Shown piece by piece: positions 31,891-44,022 of a stretch of DNA of 50,481 bases (position 1 is its first letter; every line of letters starts with the position of its first letter). The DNA lies in contig BDDC01000080.1 of assembly GCA_001662425.1 (NCBI GenBank), forward strand, positions 74,480 through 124,960, read 5' to 3'. The notes beneath the pieces were generated by a model. The model saw nothing but the letters and a program-made list of their open reading frames with translations, was not told where the DNA came from and ran no database searches. Origin of the DNA: Chlamydomonas sphaeroides (Eukaryota; Chlorophyta; Chlorophyceae; Chlamydomonadales; Chlamydomonadaceae). A program made the position numbers and the translations under genes.

Positions 31891-33605
31891 CTAGGGTAGC
31901 GAACGGAACATGAACGGCGCATAGGCAGCATACGAGCCCGTGTGCGCCGCAATCCACACGCCCGGCCCGGCGGCGGCCGCGGCAGCCGCGGCGGCGCCGC
32001 CGCCAGTCGAAGAACGCCAGCCGTTCCGGGAGCCGCCGCCGCCGCCGCCGCCCCCGGCGACAGCTGCGGCGGCGCCGCCGCCCGCCGGCGACGCCTGCGG
32101 GATGGTGGCGGCGGAGGCGAGGATGCGCACGACGGTGGCGTGGCCCGCCGCCGCCGCCTGCCGCGCGGCGGCGCCGTTGCGTGCGGCCGGCTGCGCTCCG
32201 GCGATGAGCAGCGCGAGCACGACGGCGGCATGGCCCGCCGCCGCCGCCTCGATCAGCGCGCGGCTGCCGTCGGCTCGCGGATCAGCGCCCGCCGCCAGCA
32301 GCTCCAGCACGACGGCGAGGTGGCCGCGGCCCGACGCCTCCGCCAGCGCGCCGCCGCCGCCGGCTCGCGGGTCGGCGCCGCGGCGCAGCAGCAGCCGCGC
32401 GGCGGGCAGGTGGCCCTCGCGTGCGGCGGCGCGCAGGGGGCTGCCGTTCTCGGCGCGCGCAGACACTCCGGTGTCCAGCAGCGCCTCCATCACAGGCAGC
32501 GCGCCGGCTGAGGATGCGGCGACGAGCGCGCGGCCGCCGCAGGCCGAGGCGTCGACGCCAACGGTCAGCAGCGTGCGGACGACGGGGAAATCGCCAGCGC
32601 CGGCAGCGGCCGTGAGCAGGAACCGCGCCTGCGGATGGGCGAGGGCACGGAGCGGGTGTCTCTGGCAAGGCGTATGACGTGTCGCGATAGCTGGGGCTTG
32701 GAATGTCAAAGTCAGCAGCCGGTTGGCTTGCGGCGATGTTGCAAGCGGCTTCGGGCACCGTACCTGGGGCTTGAGCGCCGCGCCCTGCGCGAGCAGCTCG
32801 CACATGATTGCGTTCATGGTTTCTGCGAGCTCTGCGCCGGAGCAAGAGATGGAGCTCGAGGATGCGGTCGCGGCATCCGGCACGGAGTTGGCGGCGTCGG
32901 GGTCCGCAGCGGGCAGCGCCGGCGTCAGTCGCTGGCGCAGCTGTGTGAGGAGGGCACGCATCGGGGGCGCAAGGCTGGGGTTACACTGTTGTCGCAGGGT
33001 ACGACAGGTAGCACGTTTGGCATGCCAGCGTTTCGAAAATTGCACCTCTGCCTACGGTAGGCTCCTGCTGTCGCTCACCTTGGCATTAGCGTACAGGTGA
33101 AAGAGGGCCGTGCCCGAGCCGTGCCGTTGCAGGAGCCACTGCGCGATGGACGCTGGGCTTGCCACGAGCGAGTGAAGTGCCGCAGCAGCTGCACGGCTGA
33201 CGAGCGCCGCGCTGCCATTACCACTCAGCATGAGGATTTGCTGCAGCAGCGCAGCTGGTAAGTCAAGCAGCCCTGCAAGACAGTATCACCAACAGGTTGT
33301 CAAAAGTGTCGACTCTCGGTCGACAGATTTTGGCTGACACATGCTTTTTACATGGAGTTAGCGCGATAATATGCCGTTTGCCTCTATTTACCTGGCTGGT
33401 CGGGGACGCTGAAGCAGCCAACCGTCCCGTGGCTGTCAGAGCTGGGTTGCGCGCAGGGGCGTAGAGGGCCGTGCGGTGGCGCGTTGCAGGCAGAGATACA
33501 AGGAAAGGCTAGGGCGCAGGATGCCCCGTCGTTGGACGCCACGCGCATTTGCCAAGATTTTGAGCCCGACCTCGATGCTCCGGACGCAGCTGTGTCGGCG
33601 GCCAT
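31891..33605 (-). CDS. F-box-like / ankyrin repeat protein B
   Basis: Four exons with matching phases: 33605-33392, 33272-33079, 32985-32764, 32628-31891; 455 residues. The start at 33605 is the only ATG in the first exon frame. Residues 72-136 form an F-box-like block (LLDLPAALLQQILML ... SIAQWLLQRHGSGTALFHLY) matching the N-terminus of protein A; residues 137-210 are a linker exon rich in Ala and Ser; residues 211 to about 385 are ankyrin repeats almost identical to A. The tail is a poly-Gly/Ala low-complexity region ending in PFMFRSLP, absent from A. The intron before the ankyrin exon lies at the same codon (Gln before ARFLLTAAA) in both genes. Likely an adaptor that brings ankyrin-bound targets to a ubiquitin ligase, by analogy with F-box/ankyrin proteins; this is not shown by the sequence. 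Confidence 0.8.
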
Positions 33606-35536
33606 CTGCAACAGTCTGCAGTTGCGCTCGTTCGGGTTGCGCTGTTCGCGCTGATTCAAGCGCCGGCAGGGCGCACAGGCCGCAACTGTTTTTGCGTGCC
33701 GCAGACGCGCGAAGTCTGGATGAGCGCAGCGCACTATGGAGTGACCACTGTGAGCTGTGGGAGCGTGTTAAGACGGCACGAGGCCGCGAGTCGCTGCGTT
33801 GGTACAGGGAGAGCGACCCGCTTATGTAAGCGGCAGAGTGTAGTTTTCAATCTGTCAAATACTATTCTTTGAGTCTAACATACGTGCCAAGTGGTGGACA
33901 CAGCGGCTCGCTAAGCGCTTGGCATCAGCCCGGAGCATGTGCAACACTTTGTAACGTCTGAGATTTAGGACATGCCAATTACAGCGCATCATAGTATCAC
34001 AATGCTGTGATCCATACGCACAAGACGAGGTGAAGCGCTAATCGTCGAGTCGGGTTGGTTAGCAACCCCCTTCCGACTTGCTCCGACAATTTGTCGCGCC
34101 ACGAAGCCAAGCGTTGTTGACCTCCCGCGCAGTACGTTCATCGGGTTAATAGAATAAGCGGCCATCAGAACACCGCAACGAGTCGGGTCTCCATCGGCGT
34201 TGTACCGGTGGTTGACGTACAGGGTTGGCTAAGGACGGACAAAAGTCGCAACTGCATCCTTACTATCGCGCGTTGTTTTTTCGATACAAAGCGCGCTTGA
34301 CACGCCATTTTCTAGCATCGTTTATCAGGGCGCTGGAGGCATCTCAATCGGTTGAGCTTGTTCGACTCCTTCCCGTCAATTGTATCAGACGGCATCAGGA
34401 GAGCAGCTCCAGTCACCAAGCAAGAAGACACGATATCAGGCGCTGGGTAGCAGCGACGTGCCTGTCCATGCCCGGACATATCCGCGCACCGTGTATCCGC
34501 GCTGTCGTCCAGGCCTGCCGTGGCCTGCCCAGGGCCCCGGCTGAGCTGCCCTGCTCAAGCCTTGTCAATGCTGAATTACGTGCAGCAGATTGCACAAAGT
34601 AATGCAGCTTGATGTCCAGTGGCTGTGTGCGACGTCGCTGGATGCTCGGACACAGGACATCTGGGACGTACGCCGCCGCGCAGCGAGGGCGACCTCGCCC
34701 AGCCTTTGCCGCGTCTCGCGGTGCACGAGCCCCCAGCCTCCGCTAGCTGCACAGGGCGATTTGCTACCGACCCAACCGCAGTCCCGCTCCGGCAGCCATC
34801 TATGGCTGCCCTGTCTCCCGGACACCCCAGCTTTGTCCTCAACAATCCTCATTGGCGTGGCGCCATCGCTGTTCGTGACACCACCTCTCCAGTACACCGC
34901 CGGGAGCTGTAGCGGTTCCTGGCATCCCGGGGCATACCAGCGCAGCCTCCCCCGCGGTGTCCCGCGCATGCAAATCCGGCACACCTTTCATTACAACCAG
35001 GCCTGACTCCCTGCTTCCTGGCCTTGCGGGTTGCGGCCTTTCCCATTCATGCAGCGAAGCATTTGCCACCCAGGCCCGCATGCATTTGCCACCCAGGGGG
35101 CCCCGTCATGGGCGCATTACATCGCAGCGCCCCCTGAGCCCTTTTACTGTAGAACCAGCGTAGAGCCCTCGCAATCGATAATGCGACCACTCGCCCCAAC
35201 GTTGGCCGCCTCGTCCCTCATCCGGAGAGCGCGCGCCCTCGCCAGGAGGAGGCGCGGCCTCCCTGCCCTGGGCCTCGCCGCGGAAGGACACATGAGCAGG
35301 ATGCACCGCCGCCAGCCTCCGCGCTACAGCCTTAACCTTCATGGCCAGCAACGGCCCTACGTTACGCCGCCGCACGGCTGGGAGAAAGCCCTCCGTGCGT
35401 ACGCACGTTGCTAAGCGGAGCTCGGCGCTCGCAACCGCCGCCCCAACCATCGGCTCAGCTGACCTGGCCTGCCTAAAACCCCTTCCCCTTCCCCTGCTCT
35501 CCCCTCACTGCGGCCCTTGCCTTCCGTCCATGCCGC
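33606..35536. other. Intergenic region, lower GC in its first half
   Basis: From about 33835 to 34330 the sequence is clearly less GC-rich than the gene regions and has no open frame of interest, consistent with promoter sequence of ankyrin protein B or an inserted repeat. The second half (34600-35460) is open in several frames without domains. A TTACA at 35117 (TGTAA on the minus strand), about 420 bases past the SPEF1 stop, may be its polyadenylation signal. Confidence 0.4.
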
Positions 35537-38500
35537 TCACGCCATGCCCGCTGCCTGCAGCTTGGCCATCAGCGTCTGTATCTTGGCGTCCTTGAGCCGC
35601 ACCAGCTGCTCCAGCTTGCGGACCTTGGTCTCCAGGATCTGAGCAGGCGCGAGGCGAGGGCGAGGGCCAGGGATGGCGGGCCGACGCATGGGCAGCCGTG
35701 GAGCATTGCTCCGACAGGAGCTTCGCGGCGCCGGCAGGGGGCTGGCCAGGCAAGGGCTCACCGCATGTGCGAACGCGGCCAGCGCGAGCAGGACTTTGAC
35801 CCGACCGCGGCCCCAGGCCGGCGTGAAGAACATCATCCACCTCCGCCCCGGACCCAGCCCCGCTAGAAGGCCCGCGCCATGACCGCCACCCGACTTACGC
35901 CAAGCCCGACCTCACCTGGTTTGTTTCCCGCAGCTCCGCGATGACGGTGTCCTTCTCCGCCAGGACCTCCGGCGCGATGGATGCGTTCACCTTGGCCGCC
36001 AGCGGAGCCACCACGCCCATGGGCATGGCTACCGCGCTGGGCGGCTGCGGGACGGGTGTGGCGAGGGAAATAGTACGAATGTCAGCAGCGACGTAGTTAC
36101 CTGGGAAGTGCCATCTGTCAACACGCCCATGCCCTGTCAACACGCCACCGCGCCGGGCGGCTGCGGGACCAGTTACACAGAGGTGGTGCACGCGCCGGGC
36201 CGTTGGGCCCCGCCCGGCGGCACAGCGGTGCGCATGTGCGCCACCACCACCACCACCGTGTGCCCCACGGCCGTGGCTGAGCCAGGCCCCGCCCTTCACG
36301 CCCCTCCACAGGCACAACAGGGCCTGGGCTGCTGCGGGCGCCTCCCAGGGCCCGGCGCCCCACAGCGCTCACCGGCCCCGCCCGCGCCATCATCATGCCC
36401 TGCTGCTGCGGCGGCGCCTGCTGCTGCTGGTAGTCGGAGGCCTGCGGAAGGGAGGGGCGGCCGGCGCGGGATGATGGGTCATGGGCCCCAGCGCAGCCCA
36501 CTCCGCGCCTCTCTCCCGCCTGCCAGGGGGGCGCCAATGTAGCCCAAGGGCGGCTGCAAGGCCTCCCCCAAGGCCTTGATGCTGCTGCTGCGAGGCAGCC
36601 GCGGAGCACAGGACCGCTGGGTGCGGCTACACAGCAGCCGGGCTGTGGCCCTGGCGTGGGCACTGGGCCCGCCACCCAGGGCAGCCGCCCGCCCGCTGCT
36701 GCCGAGGGCGAGGGCGCCGCTGCTGAGGGGCAAACGACCCCAGCTGCCCGGCCCCCGCAGCGACGGCAGCTCGCTTGGCCGCCCGCTACGCGCCGCTTCC
36801 GCACTCGCTGCCCTCTTGCTGCTGCTGCCGCTGTCCGCTGTCCGCTGTCTCTAGATACAGGCATGTGTAAGGCGGCCCGCCTTCCCCCCTCCCTTCAGCC
36901 ACGGGCTTACGTAGCTCATGGCCGGCTGCGCCGTGGGGCTCACGTCCCTGCGGCGGGGGCAGCGGGACGGGGAGGCGCGCGTCACCGCCGGTCTGCCCAT
37001 GCCGCAGGCAGCCAGTTGCCCATGCCAGCCTCTGGCTCGGGCCCAGTCGCCCGGAAGACCACCACCGCCCGGACGCTTTCCTCCTGCCCGCCCCCGGACC
37101 GCGCCGGCACCCGCGAACACAGCGGCCAGCACTTCACTTGGCGCTTGTTGCCACCCCGTCCGCCCCAGCCGCACCCGTTCTCCTCCAGATACTTCTCAAT
37201 CTTGACTTTGACCAGCTTGAGCACGCGCTCCACAGCGCCCGGCTTGCAGTTGCAGCACGCCTCTGCGTCCTGCGTGCACAGGAGGCAGCCGCGGCACCGG
37301 CAGATTTCGGGTTACGGGCCAAGCCCGAGGCTGCCCCGGGGCTTGCAGAGCCCAGGGAGGGCCTTGCCGGCGCCGCAGCGCCCTGAAACTGCAACTCCGG
37401 ACAGGCGAGGGCAGCTGCTGGGACGGAGGTATCGCACCACCTCGGCAGGCCATGCAGCAAGCCGCAGAAAGACAGAGGCGTCGGGAGCGGCAGAGGTAGG
37501 CAGGTGGCCGGACAGGCAACACATTGCTCCTGACAAAGGTAGCGCTCAGACAGGCAGGAAAGCAGCCAGGCAGGCAGCCGTCACAGCGACCCACACGCGT
37601 GTCAGGTCACGCCGCCGCCGTGGCATGAAGCTAGCAAAGGAACACCAGGGCCGATGGCCAAAAGTCCAGCACGCCGGGCCAGTGGTGCCTCCCCTAGGCT
37701 TGTGCAAGATCTCCTGCGCGCCCGTTGCACCCATCCCTCCCCCGATTGGCGACCCGGGCAGCGCAGGGCGCAGAGGAGGGGTGCGGAGCAGGCAAGCAGC
37801 GCACCAGCCCGCCACTTCTGCGCTGCATACCTCTTTGTATTTTTCTGTATGCTACCTATTTCTTCTTACTATATTTTACTACATGTTACCTATTTCTAGC
37901 CGCCCGCTCCTCTGCTGCCGCACCTGCTTGTTCATCATGAAGCCCAGTCGCTTGAACACCTGTGGGGCGTTACAACGGTTTCGCAGGGCTTGGGGCATAA
38001 CGCCCGGGGCTGCTGGGCCTCAAGCAGCTCTGCCCCTGACCCGGCCGCTTGGACAAGGCCACGCAGTGGGGCACGGTTATCTCTGCCTACTGACCTTGGC
38101 GTTCAGCGTGTTCCAGTTGTACAGCTTCTGCTGCAGCCCGTTGGCGGAGCTGCGACGAGGGCAGGCGGGATGGGCAGGCAGGAGGCACTGCTGTCGGCGG
38201 GCGCGCACCGCTGTGGGGATGCATGACCGCATGACGACAGCGCGCAATCCTCAGCGCGGGTCGTGGGCTCGTCATGGCGACCCCGGCTGCTGGGATATGC
38301 GTGAGCAGATGCGCCGCTCGGGCGGCTCCTGACAGGCCCCCGGACCGCAGCCCGAAAGCCCCGCGGGAGACGGAGCAGGAGATAAACATCTCGTCTAATG
38401 CAGCGGCCTGATCGCGTCTGTATGCTCTGGGCGCCGCTTGCGGGTTGTGTGGGCCCGCCCGTGAAAACACCCCGCTGGCGTGCACCGGCCGGGCCAAACG

Positions 38501-38906
38501 GCGGCCCGCAGCCTGGCGATTCGGCGGCCGCCTGCCAAGCGTGTGAGGGTCCTGCAGGTCGCACCTGTAGTTGTGCAGCTCCACCAGCTTTGGGAAGAAG
38601 TGGTGAACTGCCTCCGCCAGAAGCACTGCGCCGGGGCCAGGATTTAGGGTAGGGGCATGTGTGGGGGTTGCCGGGCTGACGGTTCGATACCCGTCTCGCC
38701 AGCTGCAGCGAGGCCCACTGCTTCCTCTAGACGTGCGCGTTTAGGTACGCGCAGGGCACCCAACACGCAACATGCGCATTGTTTCTGCCAGCAGGCTACG
38801 CACCTCCATCGCTGAAGTCCCTTGCAATGTTCCGCTTCGGTCGTGACAGTGGTATTTGGTCAACCCAGGTGTACAAGCCTTGCAGCTCGGATTCCTGAAC
38901 GTCCAT
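35537..38906 (-). CDS. SPEF1: SPEF1/CLAMP ciliary microtubule-binding protein
   Basis: Nine exons: 38906-38804, 38625-38565, 38149-38095, 37959-37924, 37269-37133, 36947-36911, 36441-36373, 36044-35916, 35638-35537; 242 residues, close to the roughly 236 of animal SPEF1. Residues 8-105 are a calponin-homology domain: LYTWVDQIPLSRPKRNIARD, AEAVHHFFPKLVELHNY, LQQKLYNWNTLN, VFKRLGFMMN and PGAVERVLKLVKVKIEKYLE. The end is a coiled coil: VLAEKDTVIAELRETNQ then ILETKVRKLEQLVRLKDAKI. The middle is Gln/Met/Pro-rich. SPEF1 stabilises and bundles microtubules in motile cilia (central pair) and epithelia, so its presence argues for a flagellated organism. The 3' end of exon 5 is ambiguous: a donor at 37137 is stronger, but the one after 37133 is needed to keep frame into exon 6. 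Confidence 0.9.
36147..36169 (-). repeat. Copy of SPEF1 exon 8 edge in intron 7
   Basis: ACCGCGCCGGGCGGCTGCGG plus GAC differs by one base from 36031-36053, which spans the acceptor and first codons of exon 8. CACGCCCAT is shared just upstream as well (36012-36020 and 36122-36130). Confidence 0.9.
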
Positions 38907-40096
38907 CCTTGCCGCGCGGCACTAGTCCGCTACTGGTGGCCGGATGTACTTATCGAGTCTGCAGAGAGCTTAGGGGGTGCCGCGCGCGGACTAGTCCACT
39001 GGGTTGTCGCTACAGGCGAAAGGCAGCTTCGCGAAGTGTTCGCGTATTTCTGCTAATGTTTGTCGTTAATGTGTTCGTTAGCAAGGTGGCAGTTTGTGCG
39101 ACTTGAGCGCCAGTCGCGGTGGGCCGGTGGTCAACTGGGGTCAACGCAAAACACAGGCACGCGCCACCCGCTGCCACCCACACCAGGAGGGGGGCCCTCC
39201 TGACCCACACCGCCCCCGCACCGCTGCTGCTCAGTTGCTCCTGAAGACCACACCCAGCGGCCACTCTGTGCCACATCCACAGTCCATTATCGCCTGCGGC
39301 CGTGCGGCGTAGCACGCATCGCAACTGGGACCCCACGCTGCCAGGAGGCCTGCACATAGCCCCAAAGCTCCTGCGCCATGCCTGGTCAGCCTCAAACCTG
39401 CTGCGCTCTCGCTGCCGCGCGTCCTCCGCATCAGATGACCGCAGTTCACTGGTAAGGGCGGCTGAAGCGCAATTGGCTGTGACGGCTCCAACTAAGCGTC
39501 CGCTCTGAAGGTACGAATGTAAGGAAAGGGGCGGGGTCCAGCACAGCTACATCGGAACGACTGAAACCCCCACGCTCAGGCTTTAGGCGCCTTACGTACG
39601 CCCCGAGATGCCTACCCAAAGGCCCGCGGCCCAAGCTGAGGCCCTGCAACGTCAGGCTGTCGACGCGCCATTTTACTTAAGAACCAGCGTGGAAGGGTAC
39701 GACGCGCGTTGCAGTCGGCGCCGGGCAGCGCCCTCCCTGCCGCCACACAACCACTCTGCGATCGTGGCTCGCGCGTCAAGCCCCCACACCACACCATGCT
39801 GCGCCGAAGCGCGTCACCGGTGAAGGCAGCACGATGTGATGCCTAGTAAGCCCCGCCTCCCGTGGCAGCCATCGAAGCAGATGCTATTTATTCCTCCTGA
39901 ACCCAAGTGCGAACTCGCGACCACGTCGTGCCTTCCTCCGTCCACCGACTCCTGCGCCATGATGTACACACTGTTCCCCGCGAGCCCCAACATAGCGACA
40001 AGACAACAACACAACCACCCAGGCCAATCCTGCCACTCCAACTCTTTTCAGATTTTTGTAGATGAGTGGCGCCTTGACTGCGGCCGTGAACGCGGC
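38907..40096. other. Intergenic region with dispersed-repeat fragments
   Basis: Holds the SPEF1 promoter on the right of its start and the 3' UTR of the MYND gene. GCAGTCGGCGCCGGGCAGCG at 39711 begins a 44-base segment found again, diverged, at 44754; TTTTACTTAAGAACCAGCGT at 39671 resembles TTTTACTGTAGAACCAGCGT at 35142. These look like scraps of a dispersed repeat family. No gene seen. Confidence 0.45.
39711..39754. repeat. Dispersed repeat fragment, copy 1
   Basis: Shares CGCCGGGCAGCGCCCTCCC and flanking bases, in the same orientation, with 44754-44798; roughly 85 percent identical over 44 bases by eye. Confidence 0.7.
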
Positions 40097-43000
40097 CTAC
40101 GGCGCCGCCGGCCGCGGCAGGCAGTTGCGCTTGTGGCCGCAGCCCCAGTGCTGCGCCTGGCAGCCCCGACAGCAGTAGGACACTAGCCTGGGGCCGCGGG
40201 GTTGCAGGCAGGGTAGCAGCAAGCAGTAGGTCACTGTTACGACGGTGCCGTATTCTGCACAGTACTGCGGCATACCTGAGCATAACAATCTGTCATCTCC
40301 GGGCTGGCACCACGGGGTTGCAGCGTGGAAGCCGGCACGTCCAGGCCACGTCCCGGCCAGGCCAGCTCACGGCAGCGTCACAACCATCGCAACACGGCCG
40401 CGGCAAATACTAGCAACAGAAACGCCCACCACATATTAACCAGACCTGCATTAGCGCCTGGACTGTGGCACCCACCCATCCAGCTGGACTGTGGCACCCA
40501 CCTGCAGCGGCTGCACATCAGCCGCGACGCTGCCGCCTCGCTGGGGCCGTGCAGGCTGGCGCAGCCGGGGTTGCCGCACAGCGTCAGGCCCGCAGGCGCC
40601 GCGCCGGCGCCCGCCAGCAGCCACACCGGCAGCTCCGGCGCTGCACGTGCCGGCCCAAGCGCTAGCGCCCGCAGCGCCGCAACCCGCGCCGCGCCCGCTT
40701 CGCCACCGGCCGGTCCCGGCCGCGAGCTCGCCACGTACAGCGCCGCGCGTAGCTCGGACCGGCCGTGCCTCAGCAGCGCCGCGGCCGCGGCCGGCTGGCG
40801 ATCGAGCATGTCGCCCGCCGCGCGGAGCTCGGGCGACCCCAGGCCCAGCGTCGGCGACAGCGCCTCCAGCGCGTCCAGGGCGGGCGGTAGCAGGCTGTCG
40901 AAGTGCAGCCCGCTCTCCAACACCAAGGGGTCCTTGCCGTCGTCCCCCGGCTCCTGCTTTGGCACCTCGGCGAGCAGCCGCAGCGCCGCCTCGCCGACCC
41001 GCAGCCGCTGCGTGCACACACAGCACCACGCGCGCGCCTCCTCCTCCGCCTCCGCCTCGGCGGTTCCCGCCGACGCCGCGAGCAGCCAGCGCTGCGCCGC
41101 CGCCAGGCCCCAGCGCACCTGCACGGCGAGAGCCACCGGGTCGACTTCGGCCATCTCCGCGACACCGCTGTCGCGCCACGTCGACAGCGCAAAGCACGCC
41201 AGCTCCGTCGCCTGGCGGTGCTGCGTCGAGCCGGCGGCCGGCCGGCCGCCGGCGCGCAGCAGCCAGCGCGGCGCCACGCGCGCGGCGGTCGCCGTCTCCA
41301 GCAGGTCATTGTAGGCCAGCGCGGCCGCGGCCGCGACGGCGGCGGTGCCGGCGGTGCCGGCGGTGCCGGGGTGCGGCTGCGGCAGGAGGCACAGCGCCGC
41401 CTGCTCCAGCAGCGCCGTGAGATGGGCGGCGGCGAGCTGTCCGGCGTCCAAGGCCGGCGTCATGGCCACAGACTCCTCCTGCAGGCCGGCGAGGAGGTGG
41501 TGCGGCAGCGGGATGCCGCGGAGCCGCCGCGCCGCCTTGGCCAGCGTGACGATGAGTGACGCCACCTGCCGCGCCGCGCCGTGCGCCAGCAGCGCCGGCC
41601 ACACGCCCGAGAAGCGCAGCAGCGCGTTGACCGTGAAGACGCAGAGGCGCGCCGCGTCTTCGTCGTGGACGGCGGCCAGGCGCCGCAGCAGCGCCTCCAG
41701 CGCCGGCACAAAGCCGGCCGCCAGCGCGCAGCGCAGGCTGAAGGCGGCGCCGCTGGGCTCGTCGACGGCGCCGCCGGTACTCCGACGGCGCGGCGCTGGG
41801 ACGTCCAGCATCAGCAGCAGGCCGGCGGTGCGGATGATGCCTTTATCGGATGTGCAGGCGGTTGCCAGGGCGGCTGACGCGACACGCCACAGCCCGAGCA
41901 GCCGTGCCGCCGCCGCGCGCGGCCGCATCTCTAGGCCCAGCCGGAGCAGGAGTTCCAGCGGGAAGCGCAGCTGGCCCGGCTGCCCCGGTAGCTGCAGGAC
42001 GCCGTACACAATGTCGTACAGATGTACAGCGTCGTACACGGGCTCGGGGGAATCCGGGCCCGGCGGCGGCGGCGCCAGCAGCGCGGCCGGCGGCTGCGCC
42101 AGCGCCGGCTGCCGCGCGGTGTACGCCAGGGTGGCCTGCCAGGTGTAGGCGGCCGCGGAAAGCAGCTTGTGGGCATGCGCGGCCGCTTCAGGCGACGCAT
42201 CAGCCGCGCTAGCAGTCCGGTCGGGTCCGACAGCAGCGGCGGCGGCCGGGTCTGGCGGCGGCGGCGTCAGCAGCAGCGCCTCCGGCATGCCGTGGCGCGG
42301 GCCCTGGCCGCCGGCGGCCTCCAGCCGGGCGGCCGTCAGCGCGGCGCCGAGCCAGAACTGCAGCCGCGGGCCGGACAGCAGGCGGCGGGCCTGCGGGGGC
42401 GAGGGTCGTGGGCGCGATGGGCTCGGCCAAGGTGCGGTGCGGCGCGGCACGGCGCACGGCCGCTGCAGACCGCGGCTGGAGGCCTGCTGCGGCGCTGCGT
42501 GGCGGCAGGCAGCCTCCTGGACCAAGGAGCAGGAGAGGGCCCGGCCGGGCCGGGCCGGGGCTGGGCAGGACGGCACAGGCGCGTGCGCACCTGCGGCAGC
42601 AGCGCCAGCATCGCAGCGCCGTGGCGCCTCAGGCGCTCGGCCGCCAGCTTCGACGCCACGGGCCGCGACGGCAGCACGCTCCACTGCAGATCCGATCTCG
42701 CGAGCAGCGTGCCCACGAGCCCCGCAAACGAGGCCTCCGTGTCCCGGGCGACTTTGCACAGCTTCGCGGCAGCGGCGCGGGTGTCGGCGGCGCAGGGCTC
42801 GTCGCTGCTGCTGCTGCCGAGGGCGCGCGCTGCGGCGGCGGTGAGCGCTGCGGCGGTGGCGCGTGCGCGCACGAGCGCGGTGGCCGCGTGCTCCAGCGCG
42901 GCGGAGGGCTGCAGAGCATTCAGGAGGTCCGCGTAGAGGGAGGGGTCGCCGCCGACCGACATCGCCAGGCGCCTGCAGCGAGGGGGCGGCAGGGGCGAAG

Positions 43001-43702
43001 TGAGTTGGCAAGGGCGGCATGCGGTTTTGCAAGCCCGAGGCATGCTCGCCAAGCTGCCCTCGCTCCCGCGTTCAAGACGCACTTGACGCTTTGGTGGACG
43101 ACGCCGAGCTCGGCGGTTAGGAGGAGTGCGTTGTGCAGCTGTCGAAGCAAGTCGGCCATGTCCACGTGCAGATCCTGCTCGATGCGCAGCCGCCCCACAG
43201 CGATGCAGTAGCGTGCCGCAGCCGGCACGAAGCTGCTGTGCAGCAGGGATCGTTCGGCACGTGGCATTAGGGCGCCGTGCGCTAGGGTAGTGCCGCCTGT
43301 TCCGAAAGGCAGCAGCTTGCGCGTTGCGTCAAGCAGAACACCCGCGGCCCGACGTGGATTATCAGCAGTGATCAAGCGCTCCATTGCGCTGGCGTGCCGC
43401 TCGGCTGCGCGCGCCAGGCCTCGGCATGCCCAACCGTGCGCGATAACCACAGCGCACCAAAAGCGCACCGAAAGCGGCCGCTGCTGCGCCTCGAGCGTCG
43501 TAGCCAGCTGCTGCAGCTCCGCAACATCGTTCTTGACTGCGATAAGCTGCGCTGTGGTCCCTTCGTCAAGCGCGGAGCCCTCGCGCACTAGTAAAGCTGC
43601 GCGCTCCAGTAGAACGGTGAAAACTTCCAGCTTCTCAGCTTCGGCGCTCTTTGGGGGCTGCGCCGGCCGAGGGCCGCGTGCGCGGCCTGCGCGCGGGGGC
43701 AT
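40097..43702 (-). CDS. Large helical protein with C-terminal MYND zinc finger
   Basis: Four exons in phase: 43702-43083, 42972-42591, 42390-40502, 40187-40097; 993 residues. The body is Ala/Leu-rich helix throughout with Pro-rich loops (for example near TPPPPDPAAAAA), possibly armadillo- or HEAT-like, with no catalytic motif seen. The last 50 residues are a MYND finger: LCGNPGCASL, then MCSRC, YCCRGCQAQHW and HKRNC, giving the expected Cys/His ligand set; intron 3 splits it between the MCSRC and YCC halves. MYND fingers bind proline-rich peptides and serve as protein-interaction modules. From memory, Chlamydomonas-type algae carry many proteins of this architecture with CGNPxCxxLxGxSEA fingers, and this is a typical member; individual functions are unknown. 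The start is the first ATG of the frame, followed by a basic Pro/Arg segment. Confidence 0.82.
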
Positions 43703-43923
43703 GCAGCAGTTCTCTTCACGACGTCAGCCTTTCGTCCGTGCAAGGCTATAGTGCAGAAACATCTGTGTGCGTCAACCCTTGATCACTCGCATCGGTGCCT
43801 GCTTAGGCTGTTGGCCTACGTACGACCTTGTCACTTTACCAGGTGAGGCCAGGTGCACCCGGGTACCATTCCCGGCCGGGGCTGAGTCAGGAAACGGACC
43901 AACTTTGAGGGGCCAAAACATGA

Positions 43924-44022
43924 CCCGTAAAAAGGTGTTGGAGGCTGGGAAAGCTGGGGCAGGTCCGTCGTGATCTCCTCTAGCGGTCTGCCACGGTCCG
44001 GTGCTCCAAGCACTTTTTACGG
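43924..44022. repeat. Inverted repeat, about 100-base hairpin
   Basis: CCCGTAAAAAGGTGTTGGAG (43924-43943) pairs with CTCCAAGCACTTTTTACGG (44004-44022) with few mismatches around a 60-base loop. It could be a short foldback element or a small-RNA precursor. Confidence 0.75.

Noticed and set aside
34225..34602. 125-codon plus-strand frame
   Set aside because: It begins at TTG, not ATG, has no domain or heptad pattern and lies in a spacer of mixed composition.
36656..38332. Plus-strand open frame of over 550 codons opposite SPEF1
   Set aside because: No domain and shuffled composition; the minus strand here encodes conserved calponin-homology exons with proper splice sites.
38671..38705. tRNA T-arm-like sequence (GGTTCGATACCCGTCTCGCC)
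   Set aside because: The stem has a mismatch and no matching anticodon arm or acceptor stem could be folded upstream; it lies in SPEF1 intron 1.
40325..41420. Plus-strand frames opposite the MYND gene
   Set aside because: They mirror the codon bias of the real minus-strand exon (Arg/Ala/Pro-rich) and have no motif.
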